A stretch of DNA of 64,000 nt from Cryptomeria japonica (taxonomy: Eukaryota > Streptophyta > Pinopsida > Cupressales > Cupressaceae): positions 649,854,468 to 649,918,467 of the forward strand of contig NC_081409.1 of the NCBI RefSeq assembly GCF_030272615.1, in the 5' to 3' direction. Shown piece by piece: positions 1 through 12,366 of the stretch. How positions within the stretch are numbered: the first letter of the stretch is position 1; each line of letters starts with the position of its first letter. A program made the translations under genes and the position numbers. The notes below the pieces were generated by a model, which ran no database searches, was not told the origin of the DNA, and saw only the letters and a program-made list of their open reading frames with translations.

Positions 1-636
1 ATACAACATATGTGATTACATTCAAGAAGCAAAGCATCACCATCATATATTGCCGATTTAAAGGTATACCTTTCTATCATTTATTTCAAACATTTGCAGT
101 ATTTTATTCAAGGTTGATTCCAAACTAGTGTTTGACTTAGGCAAACCCCTATTCCCAATTCCTTTCTCCTTCTTTCTATTTGCAGTAAGCAGGTGCGCTA
201 ATGTACTTCTGGAACTAAGCTTTATTTGCAGAAACGAAAAACCCTTTTTGATGCACGAAAAGTTCGGAGGACCGATAGAAGGGCAACAAGGTCCAGACAC
301 ACAGTCCCAGCTAATTTTGGCAGATTTTGCAGAGCATCTCCGAATCATCTCAAACTTCTTAGATCCAAGTGCATGATGAAATCCTGAATCTATAGCTCAC
401 TATTTCCGCTTACTTTGTCTTCAATTTCAACACCTTACTTATTCAACTTACAAAAGAGGGTCAAACACATTCCAAATACAATCAATCTACTTAGTATTCA
501 GTTCTTGTTTCATTTAGGATTGGGTCTAGTGGATTCATCCCCTCTTTTGAATGTAAAGTCCTCCAAGTGAAAATCGACTTAGTGATTTTCCCCTTCCATG
601 TGATGAATTTGCTAAGCCTAAATTTTCCACTTTACA
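1..636 (+). repeat. 5' LTR of element A (left end outside window)
   Basis: Matches 5652-6286 over its whole visible length with scattered substitutions and small indels. The shared part ends at CA (635-636), after which the copies diverge. Only the right part of the LTR is in the window. Confidence 0.85.
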
Positions 637-679
637 TTTAAGTGAACCCGACTATGTACATCCTCATTTCTAATTTAAG

Positions 680-1780
680 TTCTCAGATCTAATTGTTTAT
701 GCAATTTAAAATTCAAGTTTTTATTTACAAGTTTGATTTCCTTGCAAATTTTAAAAATTTAGAGGTTAATTTCATTACAACCCTAATGTTTAATTTTAAA
801 ATTGAGTTTGTCAATTATTTAATTTGGATAATTTATTTTAGATCTAAGCACTTTTTTAATTTCATCTACAAGACATATTTCACAATTAATTTTTAAAATT
901 AAATGGTTAATTTCAAAAGCCCTAATTTTTTAAATTTTAAAAATTGAGCTTGTGGGTTGTCTAAATTTTGAATTTCCCTCTTCAAATTTGGTTTATAATT
1001 TCAATTCAAATTCAAAATTGCAATCTTATATCAAATTTATATCTCAAATGTAAATTTTAAAATTAAGTGGTTAATTAAACAAACCCTTATTTTTAAATTT
1101 AAATTAATTTTGCGCATTTCCAAAATTTTCAATTTCCAAATTCCAATCTTAGATCTATTTTCAAATTTAAATAAAACCTAGTGGTTCTTTCTACAAGACC
1201 CAAAGTTTGAATTTAATTTTCTTGTGGACAATCTCAAATTTAAATTTTAAAATTAAATGGTTACTTTAACAAACCCTAATTTTTAAAATTAAATTGATTT
1301 CTCCAAAATTTCAACATTTCAATATTTAAAATTTAAAACTAAGAGGTTAGTTTTAGACAACCCTAATTTTACATTTAAACCTTCCCTCTTTTCAATTTTC
1401 AATTTTATCATTAAGAGGTTATTTTCACTAGGCCCTAATTTTGAAATTTAGTCTCTTTTGGATAATTTTCATTTTCAATTTCCTAGTTGATTGCATTATT
1501 TATCTTTATTCCTTCAATTAATTTCTTCATTTAATTGAATAATCATTTTTCCTAGAATTTTGCATTATTCAATTATTCTACAAGTTCCAATTTCAATTCT
1601 CAAATTTCAAAATTCAAAATTCAAATTTTCCCTCCTAGATCTCATTTGAATTACATAAATTTAGTGGTTGAATTTACAAAACCCCTAATTTATAAGTTAT
1701 CTTGTGGATTGCATCTAGTTCATTGCATTCACTTCTTTCATTGCAATTCCTTTTCTTAATTTGGAAAAATATCAAATTTC
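680..1780 (+). other. AT-rich untranslated leader of element A
   Basis: About 1.1 kb of very AT-rich sequence without a usable reading frame. A loose motif recurs at irregular spacing (near 765, 905, 1068, 1257, 1342, 1414 and 1662): GGTTA, a short T/A stretch, ACAA, then CCCTAATTT. It looks like an old degenerate tandem array or a structured leader. No function can be read from it. Confidence 0.5.
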
Positions 1781-2998
1781 TTGTTACAAGAGGAGGTTAT
1801 TAAGTTGAAAGGATTTAAGATATATGAACAACCAATTTCTCTCCCTAAAGAGGACATACTAATGCAAGAAGATATTTTTAACTCTTCTCTCAATGATCTC
1901 CTTATTTGGGATGAACCATTGGACGATGGCATGGATTATTCTCTTAATATGTTCCTCACTCATGAGAATACCTTGGAGAAAGAGGATGATATTTTGGTAA
2001 AAGAAGTTGAAATGACTGAGAATTCTTTTGATAACACATCACCTTCTATTCATTTCAATAACCTTCCTGCTAGAGATGAAGCAGTAATTACATATGGTAA
2101 TCTCTTTCCTATTGATCGTCTTAATTACAAATATACCTTAGAGAAAGAAGATGATGCTATTTCCCATAATTGTAATGATCTCTCTCCCAAAAATGAAGAG
2201 CCTACCAAATATCAAATCAATAAAATTCATATTACTGAGAAATAAAAAATTCTTCTTGAATATCATGCAGTGCCTCACACATATAACAATGATGTGTTTT
2301 CTTTAGACGAGACCATACAAATTGAAGTGCAGTATGCCTTCTTAGTTCCTACAATCCTCTCTCCAATTCAAATAAATACACCATCTCTTACTAAAGAAGT
2401 TCCTAAAGAAGAACTCTTAGAGGATTATTGGGGGTCATTAGATTTCACACCTTCTTTTTCTAGGAAATCTAAGTTGCTAGAATTTGATACTCAAAATGTT
2501 TATCCTAAATCATGTCTAGAAATTGATTGGGCCTCCTTAAACTTAAATCCAATTCTACCTTAGAGAAAACCCCCTCTTGATCCTACAAATGGATGCAATG
2601 GACAAGTTTTAGGATGTGTGCAACAAAGCCCTGAAAGTCATGAGAAATCATACTTATCTAGTGAAAAGCTAGGTTTCCAACCTCTTACTTTGTAAACAAC
2701 TCCTCATCCATTGTCTAGTGAATCCAAACCTTGTCATTCCAATTTTGTGTTACAACAAGAAAATGTAGTGTCCAGTCTTCTCCATGCCAATTTAATCTCT
2801 CTTCTTTGGCCTAAAAGAAGAAGGAAATGTACAAAACATTTTGAAAATTCTTCTTTTTGCAAGTATCATCAAATTCATGGCCATTCTACTAATGAGTGTC
2901 AAGATTTTAAAATAAAAATACAACATTATATTGATTCAGGCATAATAAAAATAACATCTAACAATGAATGGCATATTTATTTCGATCATCTCAAATAA
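1781..2998 (+). pseudogene. Gag-like protein remnant of element A
   Basis: Three open stretches (1781-2245, 2270-2563, 2711-2998) share one frame and are separated only by stops (TAA 2243, TAG 2561, TAA 2693), so this is one decayed frame of about 400 codons. The first part is acidic and has no domain I recognise. The C-terminal part has a basic patch (PKRRRK) followed by a C-x2-H, GHST, C motif (FCKYHQIHGHSTNEC) and a helical tail. The same kind of motif ends the gag region of many plant Ty3/Gypsy elements and occurs in element B here (CEFHKSKGHKTTNC at about 25680). No protease follows. The assignment rests on that motif only; the N-terminal part could be family-specific. Confidence 0.6.
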
Positions 2999-3208
2999 CA
3001 TTGAAGTTCCTATTATGTTGCCCCTCACTATATGACTTTGTCAGCCTACCTATTGGGGGCTCATTGTCATTCATGGTGGTACAATTTTAAGTGCAATCAT
3101 ATTTAGTGAGTAACATAATAGTCTATTTATTCTTGTCTCTATGCTTGGGGGGCAAGAATATTATCTTTTCTCTTCCTAAGGTTTCACTATTTTCATGATG
3201 GATTGCAA

Positions 3209-3545
3209 TATTCACAACTTGATGTCCTTTCTTCCATTGAGTTATCCTTAATGCAAGCACATGTTTGTTCCTTTGTTAGGACCTATTCCTTTCTTGAAAT
3301 GATACATCTTTTTATGAATGATCTCTCCTTCGAGAAGTTTTGTGATCCTTCATCTATCTCACTCTTTCTCTTTGAATATTACCTCTTCTTTTGCATTGCA
3401 TTTTTCATAACATGATGTCCTTTCATATATTGAGTTATCCTTCATGTGAGCACATGTCTGTTCCTTGCTTAGGACATATTCTTTGTTTGAAATAGTATGT
3501 CTCTTATGAATAATCTCTCTTTGGAAGTTGTGTAATTCTTCTCAT
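3209..3545 (+). repeat. Two-copy direct repeat, about 196 bp apart
   Basis: A segment beginning near 3209 (CTTGATGTCCTTTC, then GTTATCC, GCACATG, GTTCCTT) recurs from about 3405 with substitutions. It is an old internal duplication in the untranslated part of element A. Confidence 0.6.
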
Positions 3546-3563
3546 TGACACTTGGGGGGAAAT

Positions 3564-3565
<2 letters not shown>

Positions 3566-3613
<48 letters not shown>
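3566..3613. repeat. (TC)n microsatellite
   Basis: An uninterrupted run of 24 TC units inside element A. Confidence 0.97.
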
Positions 3614-3615
<2 letters not shown>

Positions 3616-4227
3616 TTCTAAGGGCCCATTTTCCTTTGTTGAATAGTGTTTGCTTATGATTTGATGTCATTCCTTGTGTGAAGCTATTGTTTGCTCAAGG
3701 ATTCTATCTTATACAAGAGGTGTAAGTCATTAGATACAACCTCTTCTTCACTTTGAAATGTACACTTATAATAAATTTAATTCTCACATTGGTTCAAAAG
3801 TATGTCATCCTTCATCGAGAATCCCTTTCACCTAACAATAAGAGGAAGGTATGTATTCTTTTTCTCCTTTCCTTCTTTTGGTAGAAGATGTTATGTTTGT
3901 TCAAGATAGCTCCTCTTGGAGGCAGATGTCTTTTGAGCAAAGAGCTCTTCTCCTCCAAGGATCTCCTTTACACTTGTTGTAAGATATCTCTTTTTCAAAT
4001 ATCTTATCCTTACTTGAAGAGTATTCCCTCTCTAGCTTGGATTTATGACATTGTTGTCAAAAGGATATCTCCTTGGTGTTGAAGGTAAGGTATCCTTGTT
4101 TCTAGCTTCCTTAAGATATTAACATATGGCTATGTTGACATCTTAAGGTGGGGGGGCACCCATATCACTCCCTTTGTATCATATTGTGCTATACTTTTTC
4201 ATATCATTTTAGCATTTCTTAAGCAAG

Positions 4228-4445
4228 GTGTTCATTCTCAGAACCAGGGTAAAAAATCTTAAAGTGAAATGCTTCACATCCAAAAACAGACATAGCATGT
4301 CTTAGACGGGGTTACACGTCACCAAAAACAGAGCAAAGAATCTTACATGGGATGGCCTCAAAACCATGCATGTATTTGTCTTAAAGGGGGTGTTCATTCT
4401 TGGAACCAGAGTAAAAACTCTTAGAGCGAGATGCTTCACACTTGA
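4228..4445 (+). repeat. Direct repeat, about 161-bp period
   Basis: The segment starting GGTGTTCATTCT at 4228 recurs at 4389, followed in both copies by AACCAG, a TCTTA block and ATGCTTCACA. Shorter related pieces (ACAGA, TCTTACATGGG) continue to about 4560. Confidence 0.6.
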
Positions 4446-5122
4446 AACTAGATGCAACATTTAATTTGCCACTTGGCATTTGCATTTACATTACATGTCT
4501 TAAACAAGTTGAAGCACACTAAAAAACAGACAATGTCTTACATGGGGTGCTATACACTTGAAGCCAGACATCACTTGCACACACGCACGAGGATGAGTGG
4601 AACTAGCTAAAAATAGCTAGACTATTCTTACTCTCCTCCCCTACATGGATCACCTAGATAAAAACATCTAGGGGCGAGTAGTCCATGCCCTTTCTCACCA
4701 TTCTTCTCATCGAACTGGATAAACACATCTAGCATGTATCCATGCTCTCTCTTCTTCTTCTCATAAACTCATATTTTTTCTATTGATAGTTCATAGATGA
4801 TGATTTCTTTGCTCTTTTATGTGATCACTTGTGTTTGTGAGATGAAATTTTTTAAGAATAATATTAGTTGTTGAGATATTTTGATATCGAGGTCTCTTCG
4901 GCTAGTTGACTTGTGGTCTTGTTTGTTACTCTTAGCTTTTTGTTGCATGTCTTTTTATGTTCCCTTGCATATGTTTGAGTGAGTTAATATCCTAAGATTG
5001 AGGGATTGATTCCTCAAAATTAGTGATATCTTATACTCCTTGTGATATTGCTCCACATTCCTCATCTTCTTCATCCCTCTTTCTTCTACTTTACCAGGAG
5101 TACTTGCGTAAGCTCATACTCC

Positions 5123-5141
5123 CACTAAAGTGGGGGCTAAA
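5123..5141 (+). promoter_or_regulatory. Polypurine tract of element A
   Basis: AAAGTGGGGGCTAAA lies immediately before the TG of the 3' LTR, where plus-strand DNA synthesis is primed. Element G has an almost identical tract at 28034-28052 on the other strand. Confidence 0.8.
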
Positions 5142-6286
5142 TGTAGCATCCGAAAATTGCACCCCTTTGCAATTTTGACTACTTTCGGGGCCCTCACCTT
5201 AGCGTTCTCATCCCTATTCTTAATCAAGACCTATTTATGCCTCCCCCATGGAATAGACTTCATGTTTTCATCTTGCACTATGTTGGGGCCCCTTTTTCCT
5301 GACCCAATTTGAGGTAGGACCAGGGTGCCACGCCTTGGTCCTCCCTAATTGGGACCTATTTTGGCCCCTAGGCCCTATCTCAAATTTGAGTGGGAATTGA
5401 TCTTCATGTCGGCGTATGTCAGAAAATTAAATGTTTGACGACAAGAAGGTATATAAGGAGGTGTTCTCCTCTCATTTGGCATAACACATGATATATATTC
5501 ATGAAGGCAAAATTGGATCTAAAGCGTTCAAGCATTCATCATCAAGCATTCTTCAAGGTTGCATATTCTTCATCTATCCATTGGAGCAACATTACTTCAT
5601 TCATTTACAAGCATGTATGTGTGTTAGGGTTTTGCCATGTTCATGCCATTTCATACAACATATGTGATTACATTCAAGAAGAAAAGCATCATCATCATAT
5701 TGAATATCTTAAGGTATACCTTTCCATCATTTATTTCAAACATTTGTAGTATTTCATTCAAGGTTGATTCTAAACTAGGGTTTGACTTAGGTAAACCTCT
5801 ATTCCCAACCCCTTTTTCTTTCTTTCTATGTGCATGAAGCAAGTGCACAATTGTACTTCTGGAATTGAGCTTTATTTACAGATACATAAAAACCCTTTTT
5901 CATGCGCAAAAAGTTCAGAGGACCTGTAGGAGGGCAACCTGGTCTGGAAGCATGGTCACTACTACTTTTGGCAGACTTCGCAGAGCAGCTCCGAATCATC
6001 TCAAACTTCTCAGGTCTAGGTGCATGATAAAATCCCGGATCAGTAGCTCACTGTTTTCGCTTACTTTGTCTTTAATTTCAACACCTTACTTATTCAACTT
6101 ACAAAAGAGGGTCAAACACATTCCAAATAAAATCAATCTACTTATTATTTAGTCCTTGTGTCATTTAGGATTGGATCTAGTGGATTCATCCCCTCTTTTC
6201 AATGTAAAGTCTTCCAACTGAAAATCGGATTAGTGATTTTCCTCTTCCATGTGATGAATTTTCTAAGCCTGAATTTTCTACTTACA
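5142..6286 (+). repeat. 3' LTR of element A
   Basis: Starts TGTAGC right after the polypurine tract and ends TTACA at 6286, 1145 bp in all. Its right part matches the window-start copy. It contains a TATA box at 5450. A reverse-oriented relative of its right half lies at 44028-44760. Confidence 0.85.
5450..5456 (+). promoter_or_regulatory. TATA box of the element A LTR
   Basis: TATATAA followed by GGAG, about 308 bp into the LTR. The element B LTR has the same arrangement (TATATAAGGAG) at 20894. The position fits the U3/R promoter. Confidence 0.6.
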
Positions 6287-6584
6287 GTTCCCAAGAAAAA
6301 TTGTTCGGACCTTTTGGATAATGACAACAAAAGCGTAGTGTCTTTTCAACTCTGTTGAGGTGGCAGCTACAAGAGCAATGTGTGAATTAAACTTGCACGG
6401 GTATCTTAGGTGGTGCATGCATTAGGCAAAAAACATAATTAACTTGTCGTTCCAATAGGAAAACCATGGGCCTTGATGTTTAAAGGAAGATTAATAGCTT
6501 TGAAAGGTGTGCATGTAAAAATAGTGTCCTCTGAGGGAAATTTTTATTTGAGCCAAAGTAAAGCTTTGAAACAGAACACAAAAG

Positions 6585-9113
6585 ATGGCTTTAGAGGAAG
6601 GCATTTCAAGTGATATCATAGGCTCTTCCACATATAATATCTATGTGAACATGTTCCAAGGCATATCCTATGCTTCCCATGTCATGCCCCCAAAACCTAT
6701 TCATCCAAGAACAAGACCGAAGGTGAAAACCATGACCAAAAATCCCTCTATAGTCATAGGTAGGTATGAAGAGGTTTATGACTCGGATCTACGTGAGAAA
6801 CCAAAGAATCTCAAAGAAGGTGCTTGTCAAAGAACGTTGAAAAGGAAGCATGATCCAGAGTCACCAGTGGTCAAAGTCTGGAACTCTGACCTCCCACAAT
6901 ACATTGTGCCCATGGTCCCTCATTGCTCCAATTTAGTTGATGCATGTTTTGCGAATTTCAAGCCAAACCTAACAATCATCCAAGGGAACTTGCTGAGAGT
7001 GGTAATAAGTGTGGATTCCATGAGAGATATGTTGTGCATTCCCCTTCTCAATGAAAATACAAATGTTTTCCACAAAGAAACATTAGAAGGATATTGGCGA
7101 AGAAGGAGAGATGTTGTAAGTTTCTATAACAACGCAATGGGAAGAGACTGAGCTATTAGGGACCGTCCAAAGTTTGCCTTATCATACGATGATTTAAAGC
7201 AAAAGGATTTGCAAGATGCCTCCTCAATGTTGGCGTACATTTTAATTTCAATGATGATTTCAGCATTTATCCTTTTCAAATGGGTTTTCTATTTAAATTC
7301 TAGAAGTAACGAGAGCCTTTCTAGTATGACTTTGCAGACATCCTCGCTCATGAGATTATAGAGAAGTTGTTGAATTACCCTACACTATATAGGTTCAGGT
7401 ACACCTCTTTTCTGGTCCATATGTTTCTACATCAAAATAGGGATTTTTTCAATCAATATATGGATTTGTCAAATTTTGATGATCAAAAGAAGAAGAAATG
7501 TGTAACCATATGGACCCATTTTCTATCTGCAACACATGATTCGTATGTGTTCTCTGATTTTTTCTCAACTCTAGCCCTGCAAGATTTGGGTAAGCAAGAC
7601 CTAGATTCTATTATATATTTTTCCAAAGAACAAATTGGTTGGATGATGTCATGCCAACCCCATTGTGATTGGTTCTTGGGTCAAGATTTGTCATTTGTAC
7701 TGGGGTCCATGGTTTTACAGAGCTTTTCCATTTCCCAACTTGTGTCACTAATCGTAGCCTAGCTTTGGAAATCTTTAGGCAGCTGGTTGTGATTGAGCTT
7801 TGCATAGGCATGGGAAGACACAAAACTACCATAACTCAAGATCATAAGATTTTGGGACCCATTGTTCTCGAAAAGAGGCTTCAGGCAGAAGGAGTACTTA
7901 CCTCAAAGCTAGTCCAGTTGGAGTTTCTAGTTATTGATGATAAATGGAGTTTTGATCCAGATGGTTGCCTGTTGAAGAGGAAGATACCCATAGTGCACAT
8001 GCCACATGAATATTGGGAGGCCTGGATAAACCCACCTTGAGAGGATTTTAAATTATATGTGAAACTAGATGTCATTCCCAAAGAGGAGCGACCGCCATGG
8101 TTACAATTCTATAAGCCAATAGGGAAAGTAGACCTTGCCAAAAAATTACTTATCATTCTCACCAGAAAGATGGATGAGGATAATTCAATAGAGGAAAATA
8201 TATTAGCATTTTGGACATATGGGCATGAGATTCTACAAATTAGAACTAGACTTGGTAACCTTGCCTTAGATGAGACTTTTGAGCAGGAATGGAAAAAATA
8301 CAATAATGATATTGAGGAGGATTATGATTCTCCCCTAAGCAGCACTGATGAGCTAGTTATTTTATAAGAAGCAGTATCACAGGGGGAAAAGGGGAAGTAG
8401 GTTGAATTAATACCATCTTCACAGGTCTAAGGGCCTATGAATACATACAAATCTATCAAGAAGCCTATATGCAGGCCTTGCTCACAAGTAGTGAGGAAGA
8501 AGACTAGCAAGACATTCAAGTCTCAGACTTCTCCAAGTGATGGCATGGTTACCCAAAGGAAGAGACATAACAAAATTAATGTTCCAGGGAATGTTGAAAC
8601 ATAGGTAGTTGCTTCAACCCAAGTTTCAGTAGCACTAACATCTTCGAATCAGGTACACTTTTCTCCCTCTTTTCTCTCTACTTAATCCTTGGTTCCACCT
8701 GTGGTCTCATCCTCGCGTAGTTTTGCTATTTTATTCGATTCTCCTGTTGTGATAGTATCATCTGCATTCGTTATGCAATCCCCATCAATCTCCATAACTG
8801 CTAGACCTATTGTTTCGTCCTTGCATAGTGTTGAATCATTAAGCACAACAATGAGTGTTTCCCTCTGCACAATGACATCGAGTCAATCAACAACCTCGAC
8901 TTCAGTAGCGCGAGCTTTAGGTTTTGCAGTTTTCATGCCTAATACATCTTCTAGTGTTGGCCCATTTCCATCCCCTCCTATTGACACTTTGTAGGGAATT
9001 CCTCTATTCCCCTTAATACTCTCACCCTGCCTATGCAAACTTAGTCACTAGCCCCAGTAGTCCCAATTCCATTTGCTCTCCCACTTGGGGCCCCCTTTGC
9101 GGGGCAAGTGATC
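6585..9113 (+). pseudogene. Element E unknown large protein, N-terminal part
   Basis: A decayed reading frame moves between frames: 6585-7151, then about 7350-7700, then 7700-8994. The last part is one frame holding 8059-8367 and 8689-8994, separated by stops. The first block has a Pro/Lys-rich start and a conserved-looking region around WNSDLPQYIVPMVP. The middle block is aromatic-rich and looks like a folded domain (LNYPTLYRFRYTSFLVHMFL; later MPHEYWEAW). The last part is Ser/Thr/Pro-rich and low-complexity. Element D interrupts the frame at 9114, and a coiled-coil part reappears at 18262. I do not recognise the family. Its setting among LTR elements and its size suggest a protein carried by a retroelement, but no gag, protease or reverse transcriptase signature is visible. 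Confidence 0.45.
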
Positions 9114-10687
9114 TGGTGTAGGAGCACCTAGTTTTGAGTGTGCATTTTCTACATTTTGGTGTGTTAGTATTTAGATTGGTTTTGGTTTATGAATAATGGA
9201 CTACTCATAGGTCTACATGTGTGTTTTCTATGCATTTGGAGTTTGAATGTCAATGGGGATCATGCATTTACTTAATTTTGGCGTATAAGCCATTGTAAGC
9301 CTAAAATGGCATGAACGTGCATTTTGGTGTCAAACATCTTGAAAAATCCTTATGTGGCATTGAGACATGACATGTTAGTGGTTTTAAGTCATCCTAGGTG
9401 GTTTAGAATGAGAGACAAAGCATGAAATGCAAAAATGCACTTTTTGGCAAAAGTTGTCAATGCTGCTTGACAACATTTTACAACTTTGAGCAACTTTTTG
9501 AAAGTTTGAGCAAATCGATGGTTAAGAAACCAATGGAGAGTTAGTTAGGATAAAAATGGCATATAAATGCCCTAAGTATGAATGTAATCAGGTTGGTGAA
9601 CGCCTGGAGCAAATCATAATACACTTTGAAGACCATTTTCCAGATTTTACCTTGTATTTTCTCAAATTTGGAGTAGCAGTCCATGCTTCAAGGATTGATT
9701 GCATTGTTGTTCTTTGATAATTTATTTATACATATTCTTGTAGCACTCAGGAATCATTTGAGTTAGTCTTTGTCACAAGTTTGAATTGCATTTTTTATTT
9801 TGATAGCTCTCGGCCTGAGCAAGGGTTTTAGAGGCTTAAACATGGTTCCAGCTTCAAGTCCTTTGATTTTCCCTCAATAACCCTTGGGGCTTGAGCCATG
9901 GAACCTTTGTACAGTGTACATAATATTTTTTTTAATTTGGAGTTCATTGAAAGGCCATTGGATATCATTTCCTAAATGAGCTCAGTCATAGCTTGGTTAG
10001 GAAATGATTAAAATTTTGCAAGTGCTTGCAAGGATGATTAGGTTTGAAGTTTTCAAGTGGTGGACATGAGAAAGTGGGGTGTGGCAGAGCCTATGTGGAA
10101 GTTTAGAGGTGTGGTAGACTAGGGAAGACATTAAACCCTTGGAAGAAAACCAAAAAGACCCCAAAACCCTTTAAATTTGCCATTTTCAGGTTTTGTACAT
10201 GAACGGACAAATCTATTTTCCTCACTTCATGAATCTCAAAGTTACTCCAAAAGGGTACTCAAATCATAAATGAATTTTATTGTCTCTTTGGGAAACTTTT
10301 GAATAATTCCACGAAAACCAGTTAGGTAGGGCTAATTGGGGCTCTAGGGCTACTAGGCCTAGGAAATAGGGAAAAGAAAGAGCGATGGAGAAATGAAAGA
10401 AACCCAAACACAAAACAAGTTGATTGACTTTGTAAAACCTTATGGACACCTACTACAACCCCTGCAAGCATATGTTCGGAGTTTGATAGAGTAAGGTTGG
10501 ATTTACCCTTGTGAATCTCAACCATGCCTAAGCAGTTAGTGAGCACATACTGATTGGGAGCACTCCTAGAGAGTTTGGATGTTTAGATTGGTTGATAGAA
10601 TAGTGTAGAGTGAAGGGAGCCCACTAAGACATCACTTGACTTCCTTTTGGAAAAGGATTGACTCTCTTTGAATACCCCTCCCCATCA
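9114..10687 (+). repeat. Left LTR of element D
   Basis: Begins TGGTGTAGGAGCACC and ends CATCA, three bases before the primer site; 1574 bp. It aligns along its whole length with 15370-16938, with scattered differences. A TATAAA at 9562 is the likely promoter TATA box and is conserved in the other copy (15815). Confidence 0.85.
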
Positions 10688-10690
10688 TAG

Positions 10691-10701
10691 TGGTATCAGA
10701 G
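10691..10701 (+). promoter_or_regulatory. Primer binding site of element D (initiator Met tRNA)
   Basis: TGGTATCAGAG, the common plant retrotransposon primer site complementary to the 3' end of initiator methionine tRNA, three bases after the LTR. The second copy (16942) reads TGGTATCAGAGC. Confidence 0.9.
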
Positions 10702-10730
10702 AAAACCAAGATTTGGGAAGAAGCCAGTAC

Positions 10731-12366
10731 ATGAAAGACACTGAATCAGTAGGAGAAAATAGGCTAAGGATGGTGACCAATGCAAAGATGGCCAAGAAGG
10801 TAGAAGATCAATAAAAAGAGAATAGACTCCTCAAGGAAAGATTACTACAACTGGAGAGTAAACTAGACGCAATTGAAGACAAGACTGAGAAAGTGACAAT
10901 TAAGGTCAATGAAGGGAAGGATAAAGAAGTTGTACAAGAGGATAGCACACCTGAACCATACCCTATTCTACCTGAAGAACCTTTCCTTAGAGCAATCAAA
11001 GCCTTAGGGGGAAAACCCTTGGAAGGAGTGCCACTTTTTAGTGAAAAAATGGAACCAGAAGTAGTCATGGAATGGATTGAAGGATTGGAGAATCACTTTG
11101 AATATGATGGGATCGGTGAGGCACAAAAGGTGAAGGTGGCCAAGTCTAGATTGAGAGGAGAGACCTTGACTTGGTGGAAATTCATCCAAGAAGAGAGGCA
11201 AAAGGAGGGTAAGAACCCAATAGCCTCTTGGAAAGGAATGTTAGCCAAGGTGAAAGAAGCATACATCCTTGAAGATTATGGATCCAATTGCACAAGAGGA
11301 GACAAATTTTGAGACAAAGAGACTTGGATGTGAGCAGCTACACTGAGGAATTTTAGAAGTTGTGTCTGAGATCCAAGGTGGTAGAGGATGAAAGCATCAA
11401 GGTAGCCAAATACATGAATGGCTTGAGATGGAATATTCAAGAGGAATTGAGTTTGCTATGTCCTAATACCGTTTATAAGTGCTATAAATTGGCACTCAAG
11501 GTGGAAGAAAAGTGCAAAAAGAAACCAGAGCAAAGCAACAAAGGCAAAGGTAGAGGAAGAGATGGCAAAGGTTAGAGAGTAGCTTTGGTGGAAGAAGTGT
11601 AGACCAAAGATCCCAAGGGGTATCCAAGCTGGTTGAGCAAAGTGGGGATTCCAATAGCAAGAGAAGCTATATAGGAAGGGGATCTAGCAACTCTGGTAGA
11701 GGAAGGTCTAGTGGATCAGGAAGAGGGTCCTATGTTGCCACAATGAAGTGCTACAATTGCCATCAACTTGGACACTGGACCTATATATGTCTTGAGAAGT
11801 CTTCTTCATTGCAAGGTGGTGAGAGGAGAGTAAATTATGCTCAAGAGGATGCAACAAACATGAAAGCATCAGAAATGAGTTTGGATTCAGAGGTTGGAGA
11901 GAACCTTATGATAAGAAGAGTCTTGATTAAAGAACTAGTTAAGGAGGAACCTAGCCAAAGGAGATCCTTCTTTAGGATAAAATGCAAGATCATTGGAAAG
12001 GTATGTAGAGTGGTTGTTGATTCAGGATCCACAGATAATGTAGTGTTAGAGGAAGCAGTGAGTAAGCTCAATTTACCAAGAATAACACATAATTATCCTT
12101 AGAGGGTTACAAGGCTCAACAAGGGGCAACATGTTCTTGTGAATGAACAAAATTTGGTGGAGTTCACTAGAGGAGGCTATAAGGACAAAATATTGTGTGA
12201 CATCTTGCCCATGGATGCTTGGCACCTACTCCTAGGTGGGCCATGGCAATTTGACATAATAGCAATACACCATGGAGAGAAGATTGCTTATACCTTTCAA
12301 AAGGATGGAATCACCTACAAAATTCACTCCATAGGAGACCAAGTAGAGGGCAGATCAAGGTTATAA
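10731..12366 (+). pseudogene. Element D gag and protease, decayed
   Basis: Gag starts at ATG 10731. It has a coiled-coil start, then a capsid-like retrotransposon gag domain (about 11040-11300: VVMEWIEGLENHFEYD, LTWWKFIQEE), a Gly/Arg/Ser-rich stretch, and an intact CCHC knuckle at 11743 (CYNCHQLGHWTYIC). The protease active site follows at about 12010 (VVVDSGSTDN). Breaks: a TAA at about 12 codons before the first domain (10812), where the second copy has a sense codon; a one-base deletion at about 11287 relative to the second copy; a further shift in the Gly/Arg region; and TAG at 12100. Gag would form the particle and the protease would process the polyprotein. Confidence 0.8.

Larger units (their letters stand above)
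2999..5122 (+). other. Non-coding 3' internal region of element A
   Basis: No convincing coding region. The stretch contains two short direct repeats and a TC microsatellite, listed separately, and ends at the polypurine tract. Its last part (about 4800-5060) is recognisable in reverse orientation at about 44760-45000, which shows it belongs to a repeat family. Confidence 0.6.
1..6286 (+). mobile_element. Element A: gag-only (non-autonomous) LTR retrotransposon
   Basis: The sequence at 1-636 is repeated at about 5652-6286, and the second copy extends left to a TG at 5142 that directly follows a purine tract. This is the LTR-internal-LTR plan, with the 5' LTR cut by the window start. The 4.5-kb internal region holds only a decayed gag-like reading frame (1781-2998). 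No protease, reverse transcriptase or integrase is seen, so the element would have needed enzymes from a relative. I see no clear tRNA primer site after 636. The left target duplication lies outside the window and cannot be tested. Confidence 0.85.

Noticed and set aside
637-680. Primer binding site of element A
   Set aside because: No TGG-starting site resembling a plant tRNA 3' end is found next to the LTR end.
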